This document shows positions 29,858 through 38,433 of a stretch of 64,000 nt of DNA, one piece after another. The DNA lies in the NCBI GenBank assembly GCA_016184125.1, contig JACPDG010000040.1, forward strand, positions 85,656 to 149,655, in the 5' to 3' direction. The stretch is from Candidatus Rokuibacteriota bacterium (GTDB lineage Bacteria; Methylomirabilota; Methylomirabilia; Rokubacteriales; CSP1-6). The translations under genes were made by a program, and so were the position numbers. Within the stretch, counting starts at the first letter, position 1; each line of letters opens with the position of its first letter. Below the pieces are notes generated by a model. The model made no database searches and was not told the origin of the DNA. It saw nothing but the letters and a program-made list of their open reading frames with translations.

Positions 29858-32245
29858 ATGGGCGACTACGCGGTCGTAGGCAAGTCGCTGCCCCGCGTCG
29901 ACGCGGCGGAGAAGCTCACCGGCGCCGCCCGCTACACGGCGGACGTGCGCTTGCCCGGCATGCTGCGCGGCAAGATCCTGCGAAGCCCGCTTCCACACGC
30001 GCGGATCGTGTCGATCGACACGACGCGCGCGGAGCGGCTGCGCGGGGTGCATGCGGTGATCATGGGCCGGGACACGGCGGGACTCCGGGTCGCGTTCGTC
30101 GACACGCCGAAGTATCCGGCCGACGAGCCGCCCTTCGCGCTGGACCGCGTGCGCTACATCGGCGACGAGGTCGCGGCGGTCGCGGCGATCGACGAGGAGA
30201 CGGCGCGGGAAGCGCTGTCGTTGATCCGCGTCGAGTACGAGCCCCTGCCCGCGGTCTTCACCGCGGCCGATGCGCTCCGGCCGGAAGCGCCGCTCATCCA
30301 CGAGTTCGACTACCCGGGCAAGACGATCTGGGAAGACTGGGGCGCCCGCGGCCGGCCCGCCGGCGACCCGGTGCCGCGCACGAGCAACGTCGCCGCGCGC
30401 ACCGCCGTCGCGTTCGGCGATGTCGATGCGGGCTTCGCGGCGGCCTCCCACGTGCGGGAGGACCGCTTCGAGACGGTCCCGGTCGCCCACGCGCCGATGG
30501 AGCCGCACGCCGCCGTCGCGTGGTTCGACCCGTCGGGCAAGCTGAGCATGCACGTGTCGAGCATGGGGATCTTCTACAAGCGCTTCGTCCTCGCCAAGGC
30601 GCTCGGCGTGCCGATCAGCCAGGTGCGCATCCACAAGAGCTACGTGGGCGGCGCCTTCGGCGGCAAGATCGACGTGTTCCCGTACGAGGTGGGCGCCGCC
30701 CTGCTCGCGCGGAAGTCGGGGCGGCCGGTTCTCATCGAGCTCTCCCGGGAGGAATCGCTGACGGCGACGCGCATGGACTTCCACGCGAACGTGCGCGTGA
30801 AGACCGGCGTCGATCGCGACGGCCTCATCACCGCGCAGGACATCCAGGTCATCGTCGACACGGGCGCCTACCGCGGCAGTGGTCCGGTCGTGGTCTTCCT
30901 CTGCTACTCGTACAACATTCCCGTCTACCGGGTGCCCGCGCTTCGTTACGAGGGCCTCGCCGTCTACACGAACAATCCGGTGAAGGGCCCGAAACGCGGC
31001 CATGGCGCGCCGTTCATCCGCTTCGCGGTCGACTCGCACATGGACATGCTGGCCGAAGATCTCGGCATCGACATGGTCGAGCTGATGCGCCGGAACGCGC
31101 GCGACCGGGGCGAGGTGATGCCGACGAGCGGCGACACGCTGAGGAGCTGCGGGCTCAAGGACGCCCTCGCCGCGGCGGCTCGCGACGGCCAGTGGGCGGC
31201 GCGCCGGCGGCGCACCGACTGGAGGAGCTCGGAGCGGTACAGGCGCGGCGTCGGCATGTCGGCGTGCTCGATGTTCAGCGGCTCGCCGTATTACCCGTTC
31301 GGCTCCGCCGCGGTCATCAAGCTCCACGACGACGGCGGCGCGACGCTCTTCGCGGGCACGGTGGAGATGGGCCAGGGCTCGGAGACGACGCTCTCGCAGA
31401 TCGCCGCCGAGGAGCTCGGCGTGCCGCTCGACGACATCCGGATCGTGTCGGGCGACACGGAGCTGACGCCGATCGAGTTCGGCAGCTTTCTGTCCGGCGG
31501 CGCGTTCGTCACCGGCAAAGCGGTCCGCCTCGCAGCCGCCGATGCCAAGCGCCAGCTCTTCGAGATGGCGGCGCGGCTGCTCGAGGCCGACGTGCGAGAC
31601 CTCGAGGCGCGCGACAAGCGCATCTCGGTGCAGGGGGCGCCGCACCGCTCGCTCACGTACGCCGAGATCATCGCGCTCAGCGTCAAGCACGCGAGCGGCG
31701 ATCCCATCATCGGCAAGGGCTCGGTCAAGAGCGTCCCGGATGCCGAGCTCCACCCGAGCCTCAGCACCGCGCGCGGGCGATGGACGGAGGCGTACGGCTT
31801 CGCGGCTCAGCTCGCGGAGGTCGAGGTCGACACCTGGACCGGCACGGTCGAGGTCCGGCGGCTCGTCACCTACCACGATTGCGGATTCCCGCTGAATCCC
31901 CAGGTCGTGGAGGGGCAGATCGAGGGGTGCGTGTCGATGGCGCTCGGGCAAACCCTCCAAGAGCGCATCGATCTGCGTCAGGGCCAGGTCTTCAATCCCG
32001 ACTTCCTCGGCTACCGGCTGCCGATCACGCACGACATGCCGGCGATGGTGAGCGGGATGATCCACAGTGACGAGCCCTATGGCCCGTTCGGCGCCAAGGA
32101 AGTCGGCGAGGGCGCCGTCTCCGGTGTCATGGCGGCCGTCGCGAACGCGGTCTACGACGCCATCGGGGTCCGCATCACGTCGCTGCCGATCACGCCCGCG
32201 AAGGTCATGGCCGGGCTCGATCGCGCCCGCGGCGGGCGGGGGTAA
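29858..32245 (+). CDS. hcrA: Molybdenum hydroxylase large subunit (Mo-molybdopterin)
   Basis: 795 aa catalytic subunit of the xanthine oxidase family. N-terminal domain YAVVGKSLPRVDAAEKLTGAARYTADV; cofactor-binding motifs GGAFGGKIDVFPYE, RGHGAPFIRF and GTVEMGQGSETTLSQ; the catalytic Glu lies in GAKEVGEGAVSG near the C-terminus. In 4-hydroxybenzoyl-CoA reductase this subunit removes the para-hydroxyl to give benzoyl-CoA. The specific substrate is inferred from the HcrB loop and the downstream CoA ligase, not from this subunit. Confidence 0.85.
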   Translation: MGDYAVVGKSLPRVDAAEKLTGAARYTADVRLPGMLRGKILRSPLPHARIVSIDTTRAERLRGVHAVIMGRDTAGLRVAFVDTPKYPADEPPFALDRVRYIGDEVAAVAAIDEETAREALSLIRVEYEPLPAVFTAADALRPEAPLIHEFDYPGKTIWEDWGARGRPAGDPVPRTSNVAARTAVAFGDVDAGFAAASHVREDRFETVPVAHAPMEPHAAVAWFDPSGKLSMHVSSMGIFYKRFVLAKALGVPISQVRIHKSYVGGAFGGKIDVFPYEVGAALLARKSGRPVLIELSREESLTATRMDFHANVRVKTGVDRDGLITAQDIQVIVDTGAYRGSGPVVVFLCYSYNIPVYRVPALRYEGLAVYTNNPVKGPKRGHGAPFIRFAVDSHMDMLAEDLGIDMVELMRRNARDRGEVMPTSGDTLRSCGLKDALAAAARDGQWAARRRRTDWRSSERYRRGVGMSACSMFSGSPYYPFGSAAVIKLHDDGGATLFAGTVEMGQGSETTLSQIAAEELGVPLDDIRIVSGDTELTPIEFGSFLSGGAFVTGKAVRLAAADAKRQLFEMAARLLEADVRDLEARDKRISVQGAPHRSLTYAEIIALSVKHASGDPIIGKGSVKSVPDAELHPSLSTARGRWTEAYGFAAQLAEVEVDTWTGTVEVRRLVTYHDCGFPLNPQVVEGQIEGCVSMALGQTLQERIDLRQGQVFNPDFLGYRLPITHDMPAMVSGMIHSDEPYGPFGAKEVGEGAVSGVMAAVANAVYDAIGVRITSLPITPAKVMAGLDRARGGRG

Positions 32246-32251
32246 GACTCC

Positions 32252-33496
32252 ATGGACGCCTTCTGGGAGCGCCTTGCCGAGCTGGCCCGCAGGGGCGAGC
32301 CGGTGGTGACCGCGGTGATCGTCCGCGCGCGGGGCGCCACGCCCCGCGGGGTCGGGGCGCGCATGATCGTCCGCGCCGACGGAGCCGTGCTCGGGAGCGT
32401 CGGCGGCGGATGCGGCGAGGCGCGCGTCGTCGCCGAGGCGGCCGCCGTGCGGCTGGACGGCCGGCCACGGTTTGCCGTGCTCGATCTCACGGGCGAGATG
32501 AACGACCAGAGCCCGACGCACTGCGGCGGCGTCATGGACGTCTTCATCGAGCGCTTCGATCGCGACGCGGCGGCCCCGGCCGGCCTCGGTCGCTGCGACG
32601 CGCTCGACACGATCCTCGACGCGCGTGCCGCGGGGGATCACGTCGCGCAGGCGCTCGTCGTCGCGAACCCGCGCGGCGTGGCCGGCATCCCGGCCGGCGC
32701 CCGCTGGATCGTCACGGCCGACGGTCGCGTGCTCGGCGCGGCACCGCCGGAGCTGACGGCGGCGCTCGGCGAGGTCGGGCGGACCGCGCTCGGCGCGAAC
32801 CGCTCGCATCGGCTCGGGCTCGTCCGGCAAGACGGCGCCTGGGCCGTGGCACGCGGAGACGACGGCGCGGTCAACGTCTTCGTCGAGACGATCCCGCCTC
32901 GGCCCGCGCTGATCGTCGTCGGCGCCGGACACATCGCGGTCCCGCTCGTCGCGATCGCGAAGCAGCTCGACTTCCACGTCACGGTCGTCGACGATCGGCC
33001 GGCGTTCGCGAGTCGCGACCGCTTTCCCGGGGCCGATCGGATCGTGGCCGCCGCGATCGGCCAGACGCTCCGCGACCTCGCGATCGGGCCGGCGAGCCAC
33101 GTCGTGCTCGTCACGCGCGATCACCAGCACGACGAGGCGGCGCTCTCGGCGGTGATCGATCGCGGGCCGGCCTACATCGGCATGATCGGGAGCCGCCGGC
33201 GCGTGCGCGAGGTCTTCCGCCACCTCCGCGCGGCCGGCGTGCCGGACGATCGGATCGAGCGGGTGCACGCGCCCATCGGCCTCAGCATCGGCGCCGAGTC
33301 GCCGGCGGAGATCGCGGTGGCGATCGTCGCCGAGATCGTCCAGGTGCGACGCGCGCCGGTCGGCGAGCGGCCGGCGCGAGCCCGCGAGGTGAGCTTGCCA
33401 CTGCGGGAGGCCGAGGAGCGGCCCGGGTTTCCCGGGGCGGTCCGAGGGGAGGGGGATGTGGGGGGCCATGTCGGAGCCCCCCACCCGATCGGGTGA
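32252..33496 (+). CDS. XdhC-family molybdenum cofactor maturation protein
   Basis: 414 aa. An N-terminal XdhC/CoxI domain (ARGATPRGVGARMIV, GSVGGGCGEARVV) is joined to a C-terminal Rossmann domain (ALIVVGAGHIAVPLVAIAKQL ... YIGMIGSRRRVREVFRHL, GLSIGAESPAEIAVAIVAEI). XdhC proteins bind the cofactor and insert or sulfurate it in xanthine-oxidase-family enzymes, matching the upstream three subunits. The last 35 residues (SLPLREAEERPGFPG...GHVGAPHPIG) come from a family R element and from sequence duplicated with the next gene. Confidence 0.83.
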   Translation: MDAFWERLAELARRGEPVVTAVIVRARGATPRGVGARMIVRADGAVLGSVGGGCGEARVVAEAAAVRLDGRPRFAVLDLTGEMNDQSPTHCGGVMDVFIERFDRDAAAPAGLGRCDALDTILDARAAGDHVAQALVVANPRGVAGIPAGARWIVTADGRVLGAAPPELTAALGEVGRTALGANRSHRLGLVRQDGAWAVARGDDGAVNVFVETIPPRPALIVVGAGHIAVPLVAIAKQLDFHVTVVDDRPAFASRDRFPGADRIVAAAIGQTLRDLAIGPASHVVLVTRDHQHDEAALSAVIDRGPAYIGMIGSRRRVREVFRHLRAAGVPDDRIERVHAPIGLSIGAESPAEIAVAIVAEIVQVRRAPVGERPARAREVSLPLREAEERPGFPGAVRGEGDVGGHVGAPHPIG

Positions 33497-33540
33497 GCTT
33501 GCCACTGCGGGAGGCCGAGGAGCGGCCCGGGTTTCCCGGG
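33388..33540. repeat. Family R element flanked by a 48-bp direct duplication
   Basis: The sequence starting GTGAGCTTGCCACTGCGGG and ending in GGCCCGGGTTTCCCGGG appears at 33388-33436 and again at 33493-33540. Between the two copies lies the rest of a family R element (GGGGGGCCATGTCGGAGCCCC). The first copy encodes the tail of the XdhC protein and the second the N-terminus of the YqeB-like protein, so both ORFs share the same peptide SLPLREAEERPGFPG. Confidence 0.85.
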
Positions 33541-34326
33541 CTCGTCCTCGTCAAGGGCGCGGGAGACCTGGCCACCGGGTGCGCGGTGCGCCTGGCGCGG
33601 TGCGGCTTCGCGCTCGTCATGACGGAACTGGCGAATCCGACGACGCTGCGCCGTACCGTAGCGTTCTCCGAGGCCGTCCACGACGCCGAGGCCGTCGTGG
33701 AGGGCGTGCGCGCGCGCCGGGCTCGCGACACGGCCGAGGCGCGCGGAATCGTCGCGAGCGGCGACGTCGCCGTCCTGGTCGACCCCGAGGGCCGCGCGGT
33801 CGCCGAGCTCGAACCGGGGGTCGTGGTGGATGCGCGCATGGCCAAGCGAAATCTCGGGACGTCGCGGCGGGAGGCGCCGATCGTCATCGGTCTCGGCCCC
33901 GGCTTCTCCGCCGGCGACGAGGTGCATGCCGTCGTCGAGACGAACCGCGGCCATGCGCTCGGCTCGGTGGTCCTCGCCGGCGAAGCGGAGCCCAACACCG
34001 GCGTCCCGGGCGAGATCGCCGGTTATGACGTCGAGCGGCTCCTCCGGGCGCCCGTGGCCGGCAGGCTCTCCGCCCGCCGGCGGATCGCGGATCGTGTCGA
34101 CGCGGGCGACGTCGTGGCGGAGGTCGAGGGGGAACCCGTCCGCGCGCAGATCGCCGGAGTCCTCCGGGGGCTCGTCCGCGACGCCAGCGTCGTGCGCCGG
34201 GGGCAGAAGATCGGCGACGTCGACCCGCGGGCCCGGCGCGAGCACTGCTTCACCGTCTCGGACAAGGCGCGGGCGGTCGCTGGCGGCGTGCTCGAGGCGA
34301 TGCTCTACCTGTCCCGCCGCGGGTAG
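33493..34326 (+). CDS. YqeB-like Mo-hydroxylase maturation protein (EF2563 family)
   Basis: 277 aa. Begins at GTG 33493 (GTGA overlap) with the duplicated repeat peptide, then LVLVKGAGDLATGCAVRLARCGFALVMTEL, a Rossmann-type nucleotide motif. Later segments (PIVIGLGPGFSAGDEVHAVVETNRGH; EPNTGVPGEIAGYDVERLLRAP) are those of the selenium-dependent molybdenum hydroxylase accessory family. It works with XdhC on cofactor maturation in other organisms. The true start before the repeat insertion cannot be told; the conserved protein begins about 16 residues in. Confidence 0.75.
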   Translation: MSLPLREAEERPGFPGLVLVKGAGDLATGCAVRLARCGFALVMTELANPTTLRRTVAFSEAVHDAEAVVEGVRARRARDTAEARGIVASGDVAVLVDPEGRAVAELEPGVVVDARMAKRNLGTSRREAPIVIGLGPGFSAGDEVHAVVETNRGHALGSVVLAGEAEPNTGVPGEIAGYDVERLLRAPVAGRLSARRRIADRVDAGDVVAEVEGEPVRAQIAGVLRGLVRDASVVRRGQKIGDVDPRARREHCFTVSDKARAVAGGVLEAMLYLSRRG

Positions 34327-34492
34327 ACCACGAACCCGTCGGTGGAACGCCGGAGGCTGCCGGCGACGACCCGGGCGACGCGCGGGTCGTCGAGCGCCAG
34401 ATCGGCGAGCGCCGCGGCGGCTCGCGAGCGCGCGTCGTCCTCGACCTTGTTGACGAAGACTGCGGCGAGCCAGCCAGAGTAAGGAGGCACGC

Positions 34493-36007
34493 ATGACGAA
34501 CGCGGTGTCGTTCCTCCTCGACCAGGCGATCGCGGACGGGCACGGAGGGCGCGTCGCGATCGACACCCCCGAGGCGAGCATCACGTACGCGGAGCTCGGC
34601 GAGCTCGTCAACCGCACCGGCAACGCGCTGCGGGAGATGGGCGTGGAGCCCGAGCAGCGGGTGGGGATCCTGCTCCCCGACGGCGTGGAGTGGGTGGCGA
34701 CGTTCCTCGGCGCGATGCGCATCGGTGCGGTGGCCGTGCCGCTCAACACGCGACTTCAGCCGGCCGAGTGGGCCGCGCTGCTGGCGGACAGCCGCGCCAG
34801 GGTCGTCGTCGCCGACGCGGCCGCCGCGAAGGCGCTGCTCGACGACGCGGACCGCCTGCCGCACCTGCGGGTCATCGCGGCGTCGTCGAGCCTCGCCGAG
34901 GTGCGGGCGTCCGTCTCGCCGCACGCCGCCGCCGAACCGGTCTCCCCCGACGCGATGGCGTTCTGGCTCTACACCTCGGGCACGACGGGGTTCCCGAAGG
35001 CGGCGGTCCACTGTCACCGCGATCTCACCGTGGGGCACCACTACGGCGTGGAGGTGCTGGGGGCGACGTCCGAAGACCGCGTGTTCGCGACGTCGAAGCT
35101 CTTCTTCGCGTACGCGCTCGGCAACGTGCTGGCGATCCCCCTGACGGTGCGCGCGCGCGCCTACCTCGCCCCCGCGTGGCCCGAGCCCGAGAGCGTGCTC
35201 GGCGTGCTCCGCGACTGGCGGCCGACGCTCTTCTTCTCGGTGCCGACGGTGTACGCGCGGCTCCTGCGCGCGGAGCTGCCGCGCGACGCCTTCGCCGGCG
35301 TGCGCCACTGCGTCTCCGCCGGCGAACGGCTGCCCGCCGAGCTGTACACGGCGTGGCGCGAGCGGTTCGGCGCCGAGATCCTCGACGGGCTCGGGGCGAC
35401 GGAGACGATCTTCATGGTCCTGTCGAACCGGCCGAGCCGGAGCCGCCCGGGCTCCTCGGGGAAACCGGTTCCGGGCAGCGAGGTCCGCCTGGCCGACGCC
35501 GAGGGGCGCGAGGTCGCCGACGGAGAAGAGGGCGTGCTGCACGTCCGCACGCCCTCGACCAGCCCGTTCTACTGGGAGCGGATCGATCAGTCGCGGCGAA
35601 CGTTCCTCGGCGACTGGTTCCGCACCGGCGACGTGTACGTCCGCGACGCCGACGGCTACTACCACCACCGCGGACGCAGCGACGACCTCTTCAAGGTCGC
35701 CGGGATGTGGGTCGCGCCGACCGACGTCGAGACGGTGCTCCTCGCGCATCCCGCGGTCGCCGAGGCCGGTGTCGTCGGCGTGGAGGAGGTGAGCGGGCTC
35801 GTGAAGCCGTTCGGATTCGTGGTGCCGAAGGACGGCGCCGCGGCCGGGCTCGTCGAAGAGCTGACGGCGCTCGCCGGCAAGCGACTGCCGTCGCACCAGC
35901 GGCCGCGGCGGATCGTCGTCGTCCCCGAGCTGCCGCGTACTGCGACGGGCAAGCTCCAGCGGTTCCGGCTCCGGGAGATGGTCGCCGCCGCGAACGCGAG
36001 CGGGTGA
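34493..36007 (+). CDS. Benzoate-CoA ligase family enzyme
   Basis: 504 aa AMP-forming acyl-CoA synthetase, which makes an aryl-adenylate and then an aryl-CoA. The P-loop motif LYTSGTTGFPKAA is near 160, FSVPTVYARLL and LDGLGATETIFMVL lie in the middle, DWFRTGDVYVRDADGYYHHRGRSDDLFKVAGMWVAP contains the hinge, and the catalytic Lys is in RTATGKLQRF near the C-terminus. The sequence style (GATETIFMVLSNRPSRSRPGSSGKPVPG) is that of benzoate/4-hydroxybenzoate-CoA ligases. It has AAGGAGG 6 bp before ATG. It would provide the CoA ester for the upstream reductase. Confidence 0.88.
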   Translation: MTNAVSFLLDQAIADGHGGRVAIDTPEASITYAELGELVNRTGNALREMGVEPEQRVGILLPDGVEWVATFLGAMRIGAVAVPLNTRLQPAEWAALLADSRARVVVADAAAAKALLDDADRLPHLRVIAASSSLAEVRASVSPHAAAEPVSPDAMAFWLYTSGTTGFPKAAVHCHRDLTVGHHYGVEVLGATSEDRVFATSKLFFAYALGNVLAIPLTVRARAYLAPAWPEPESVLGVLRDWRPTLFFSVPTVYARLLRAELPRDAFAGVRHCVSAGERLPAELYTAWRERFGAEILDGLGATETIFMVLSNRPSRSRPGSSGKPVPGSEVRLADAEGREVADGEEGVLHVRTPSTSPFYWERIDQSRRTFLGDWFRTGDVYVRDADGYYHHRGRSDDLFKVAGMWVAPTDVETVLLAHPAVAEAGVVGVEEVSGLVKPFGFVVPKDGAAAGLVEELTALAGKRLPSHQRPRRIVVVPELPRTATGKLQRFRLREMVAAANASG

Positions 36008-36042
36008 ATGGTGGAGCACACCTGTAGTCTCGTGGGCAGAGC

Positions 36043-36126
36043 ATGGACACACAGGACATCGACCAGCCGTTGACGAAGCTCGGCCTGGCGGTCCCGCCTG
36101 CGGACCGCGGCAGGAAGATCCTGTGA
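36043..36126 (+). CDS. 27-aa leader-like peptide coupled to dioxygenase
   Basis: ATG 36043 opens a 27-codon frame (MDTQDIDQPLTKLGLAVPPA then DRGRKIL) that ends in TGA overlapping the GTG of the extradiol dioxygenase (GTGA). The overlap favours real translation. The peptide is soluble and has no recognised domain; it could be a truncated partner subunit or a coupling leader. Its codon use looks like that of the neighbours. Confidence 0.4.
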   Translation: MDTQDIDQPLTKLGLAVPPADRGRKIL

Positions 36127-36956
36127 GCCTCGTGGGCGCGTACCTCACCGTGCACACGCCGCGCTACTGCACGTACGACGCGGCGTTCGCGGGAAAGCTC
36201 GCGCACCCCGACTTCCGGGCGGTGCGCGACGGCATGATCGAGCAGGGCCGGCACGTCGCCGCGATGCGCCCCGACGTCCTCGTGCTGAACTCGTGTCACC
36301 TCATCGCGACGTTTCCGACGGTGGTGGACGGCACGCCGCGCCATCGAGGCGTCCTCACGGCGCAGGAGGCGCCGGAGCTCATCCACGGCGTCGCGTACGA
36401 CTTCCCGGGCGATTACGAGCTGGCCGCGGCGATCATCGACCGGGGCCGCGCGGCCGGCCTCCCGTGCGTCCTCGCGAACGACGTGCACTACCCGCTCGAC
36501 TACGGAACCGTGATGCCGCTCGTCTGTTACCTCGACAGGACGCAGACCGTCCCGGTCGTGCCGGTGTCGGTGTGCCTGGCCGCGGGCCTCCAGGAATCCT
36601 TCGCCTGGGGCCGCCACATCGCAGAGGCGGTGGCCGCGCTCGGGCGTCGGGCGGCCTTCGTCGCGAGCGGCAGCGTCTCGCACAAGCTCGTGCGGGGCCC
36701 CGAGAAGTGGCCGAGCGCGGCGGATCAGGAGCTGGACCACCGTCTCGCGCGGCTCCTCGCCGACGGCCGCTACGACGAGGCGTGGACGTGGCTGCCGGAG
36801 TACGCGGCGGCGACCGAGCCCGAGATGAGCGGACGGCACCTGGCGATGCTGCTCGGCGCGATGATCGCGTCGGGCCGGCCGTACGCGGCCACCGTGCACG
36901 CCTACGGGCCGTCCTCGGGGAGCGGGAACTACGTCGTCTCGCTGTCGGCCGCGTAG
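36123..36956 (+). CDS. LigB-family class III extradiol dioxygenase-like protein
   Basis: 277 aa. Layout matches the LigB catalytic fold: N-terminal Fe-ligand region (the family uses His12/His61 equivalents; here HTPRYC and LVLNSCHLI), the conserved NDVHYPLDYGTVMPLVCYL, and the catalytic/late Glu-His region FVASGSVSHKLVRGPEKW. Such non-heme Fe(II) enzymes cleave catechol-type rings, so its presence beside a reductive dehydroxylation enzyme mixes aerobic and CoA-dependent routes. GTG start overlaps the small upstream ORF. Substrate unknown. Confidence 0.75.
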   Translation: MSLVGAYLTVHTPRYCTYDAAFAGKLAHPDFRAVRDGMIEQGRHVAAMRPDVLVLNSCHLIATFPTVVDGTPRHRGVLTAQEAPELIHGVAYDFPGDYELAAAIIDRGRAAGLPCVLANDVHYPLDYGTVMPLVCYLDRTQTVPVVPVSVCLAAGLQESFAWGRHIAEAVAALGRRAAFVASGSVSHKLVRGPEKWPSAADQELDHRLARLLADGRYDEAWTWLPEYAAATEPEMSGRHLAMLLGAMIASGRPYAATVHAYGPSSGSGNYVVSLSAA

Positions 36957-37068
36957 CCGTCGTCGGGGGCGCCGATCACGGGCCGAACGGTGGTCTCCCG
37001 TCGGTCACACCGGGGCTCGAGGCGCCGGCCTCCGTTTCGGCAACAGTGTTCTCGAGGGCGATCGGCTT

Positions 37069-37099
37069 CTGGACGGTCCTATGGGCACTTTGCTAGAAT
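37069..37099 (+). promoter_or_regulatory. Possible livK promoter
   Basis: TAGAAT at 37094-37099, with CTGGAC at 37069-37074 as a weak -35 (19-bp spacer), 85 bp before the livK start. The 228-bp gap holds no other recognisable element. Confidence 0.4.
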
Positions 37100-37184
37100 C
37101 CCGGCCCACATCGGTCGACCTCGCCGGCCGCAGCGCTGAGAGAGGTCCCGGGCGGGTTGCAGGCGGGGAGAGAAGGAGGACATC

Positions 37185-38363
37185 GTGACGAGGATCATGC
37201 GTGTCGCGTTACTCGGGGTGCTCGCCGTCGTCCTGGCGGCCGGGCCCGCGCTCGCCCAGGAGAAGGTGAAGATCGGCTTCATCACCTCGCTCTCGGGGCC
37301 GGCCGGCATCATCGGCGAGCACATGAAGAACTCCGTGGAGCTCGCCCTGGACCACCTCGGGCGGAAGGTCGGCGGGCTCGACGTCGAGGTGATCTACGGC
37401 GACGACCAGCGGAAGCCCGACGTCGGCAAGCAGCTCGCGGACGAGATGCTGAAGAAGCACAAGGTCCACTTCGTCAGCGGCATCATCTGGTCGAACGTGA
37501 TGCTCGCGGTGGCGCCGACGGTCACCAGCGCGGGCACGCTGATGATCGGCACGAACGCCGGCCCGCACCAGCTCGCGGGCAAGATGTGCAACGAGCTGTA
37601 CTTCACCACGTCCTGGCAGAACGACCAGACGCCCGAGGCGATGGGCAAGTACATGCGGGACCAGGGCATCACCGACGTGTACGCGATGGCCCCGAACTAC
37701 GCCGCCGGCAAGGACATGATCTCCGGCTTCAAGCGTTACTTCGAAGCCAAGCTCGTGGGCGAGGTGTACACGAAGCTCGGCCAGCAGGACTACCAGGCGG
37801 AGATCAGCCAGCTCCGGGCGGCGAACCCCAAGGCCGTGTTCGTCTTCTACCCGGGCGACATGGGCATCCAGTTCCTCAAGCAGTACGCCCAGTCCGGCCT
37901 GCGCGAGCAGATCCCGCTCTACTCCGTGTACACGGTCGACGAGATCTCGCTGCCCGTCGTGAAGGAGGCGGCGCTCGGGCAGTGGGAGACGCGGTACTGG
38001 AGCCCCGACCTCAAGAACGCGGCGAACCAGAAGTACGTCAGCGACTACAAGAAGAAGTACGGCAAGATGCCGGTCTTCTACGGCGCTCAGAGCTACGACG
38101 GCATCATGCTGATCGACTCGGCGGTCCGCGCGGTGAAGGGCGACCTCTCGAACACGAAGGGCATGGTCGCCGCGATGCGGAAGGCGGACTACAAGTCGAC
38201 GCGCGGCACGTACACCTACAACGTCAATCATCATCCGATCCAGAACTTCTACCTCCTCCGCGCGGTGAAGGGGGCGGGGGGGCAGCTCGAGATGCAGATC
38301 CAGAAGACGGTGTTCGAGAACCACAAGGACGCCTACTACAAGGAATGCGGCATGAAGTGGTAG
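37185..38363 (+). CDS. livK: ABC transporter substrate-binding protein (LivK-like)
   Basis: 392 aa periplasmic-binding protein. Signal peptide RIMRVALLGVLAVVLAAGPALAQ, then KVKIGFITSLSGPAGIIGEHMKN, typical of the leucine/aromatic-acid binding family. GTG 37185 has AGGAGG at ideal spacing; ATG 37197 is possible. Binding proteins of this kind next to benzoate-CoA ligase genes often bind aromatic acids or branched dicarboxylates rather than leucine. The next gene is separated by a hairpin terminator at 38386 that would let livK be made in excess over the permease. Confidence 0.9.
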   Translation: MTRIMRVALLGVLAVVLAAGPALAQEKVKIGFITSLSGPAGIIGEHMKNSVELALDHLGRKVGGLDVEVIYGDDQRKPDVGKQLADEMLKKHKVHFVSGIIWSNVMLAVAPTVTSAGTLMIGTNAGPHQLAGKMCNELYFTTSWQNDQTPEAMGKYMRDQGITDVYAMAPNYAAGKDMISGFKRYFEAKLVGEVYTKLGQQDYQAEISQLRAANPKAVFVFYPGDMGIQFLKQYAQSGLREQIPLYSVYTVDEISLPVVKEAALGQWETRYWSPDLKNAANQKYVSDYKKKYGKMPVFYGAQSYDGIMLIDSAVRAVKGDLSNTKGMVAAMRKADYKSTRGTYTYNVNHHPIQNFYLLRAVKGAGGQLEMQIQKTVFENHKDAYYKECGMKW

Positions 38364-38385
38364 GGCGTCCCCGCCCGGGGATGGA

Positions 38386-38408
38386 GGGGCGCGGCGCCGC
38401 CGCGCCCC
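38386..38408 (+). terminator. Intra-operon hairpin terminator after livK
   Basis: GGGGCGCGG / CCGCGCCCC, 9-bp perfect stem with 5-nt loop, followed by TTTCGTTT. Intrinsic-terminator shape, 22 bp after the livK stop and 25 bp before livH; probably partial attenuation. Confidence 0.75.
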
Positions 38409-38433
38409 TTTCGTTTGGCGCCCGACCCCGCCG

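Noticed and set aside
29720..33505. 1261-codon minus-strand frame opposite the Mo-hydroxylase and xdhC genes
   Set aside because: Low-complexity Arg/Asp/His translation; antisense shadow of well-supported genes.
34305..34490. 61-codon minus-strand ORF between the YqeB-like and ligase genes
   Set aside because: Looks mildly protein-like, but it begins with GTG lying in the ribosome site of the ligase gene, has no ribosome site of its own, and overlaps the end of the upstream gene. Not listed without conservation evidence.
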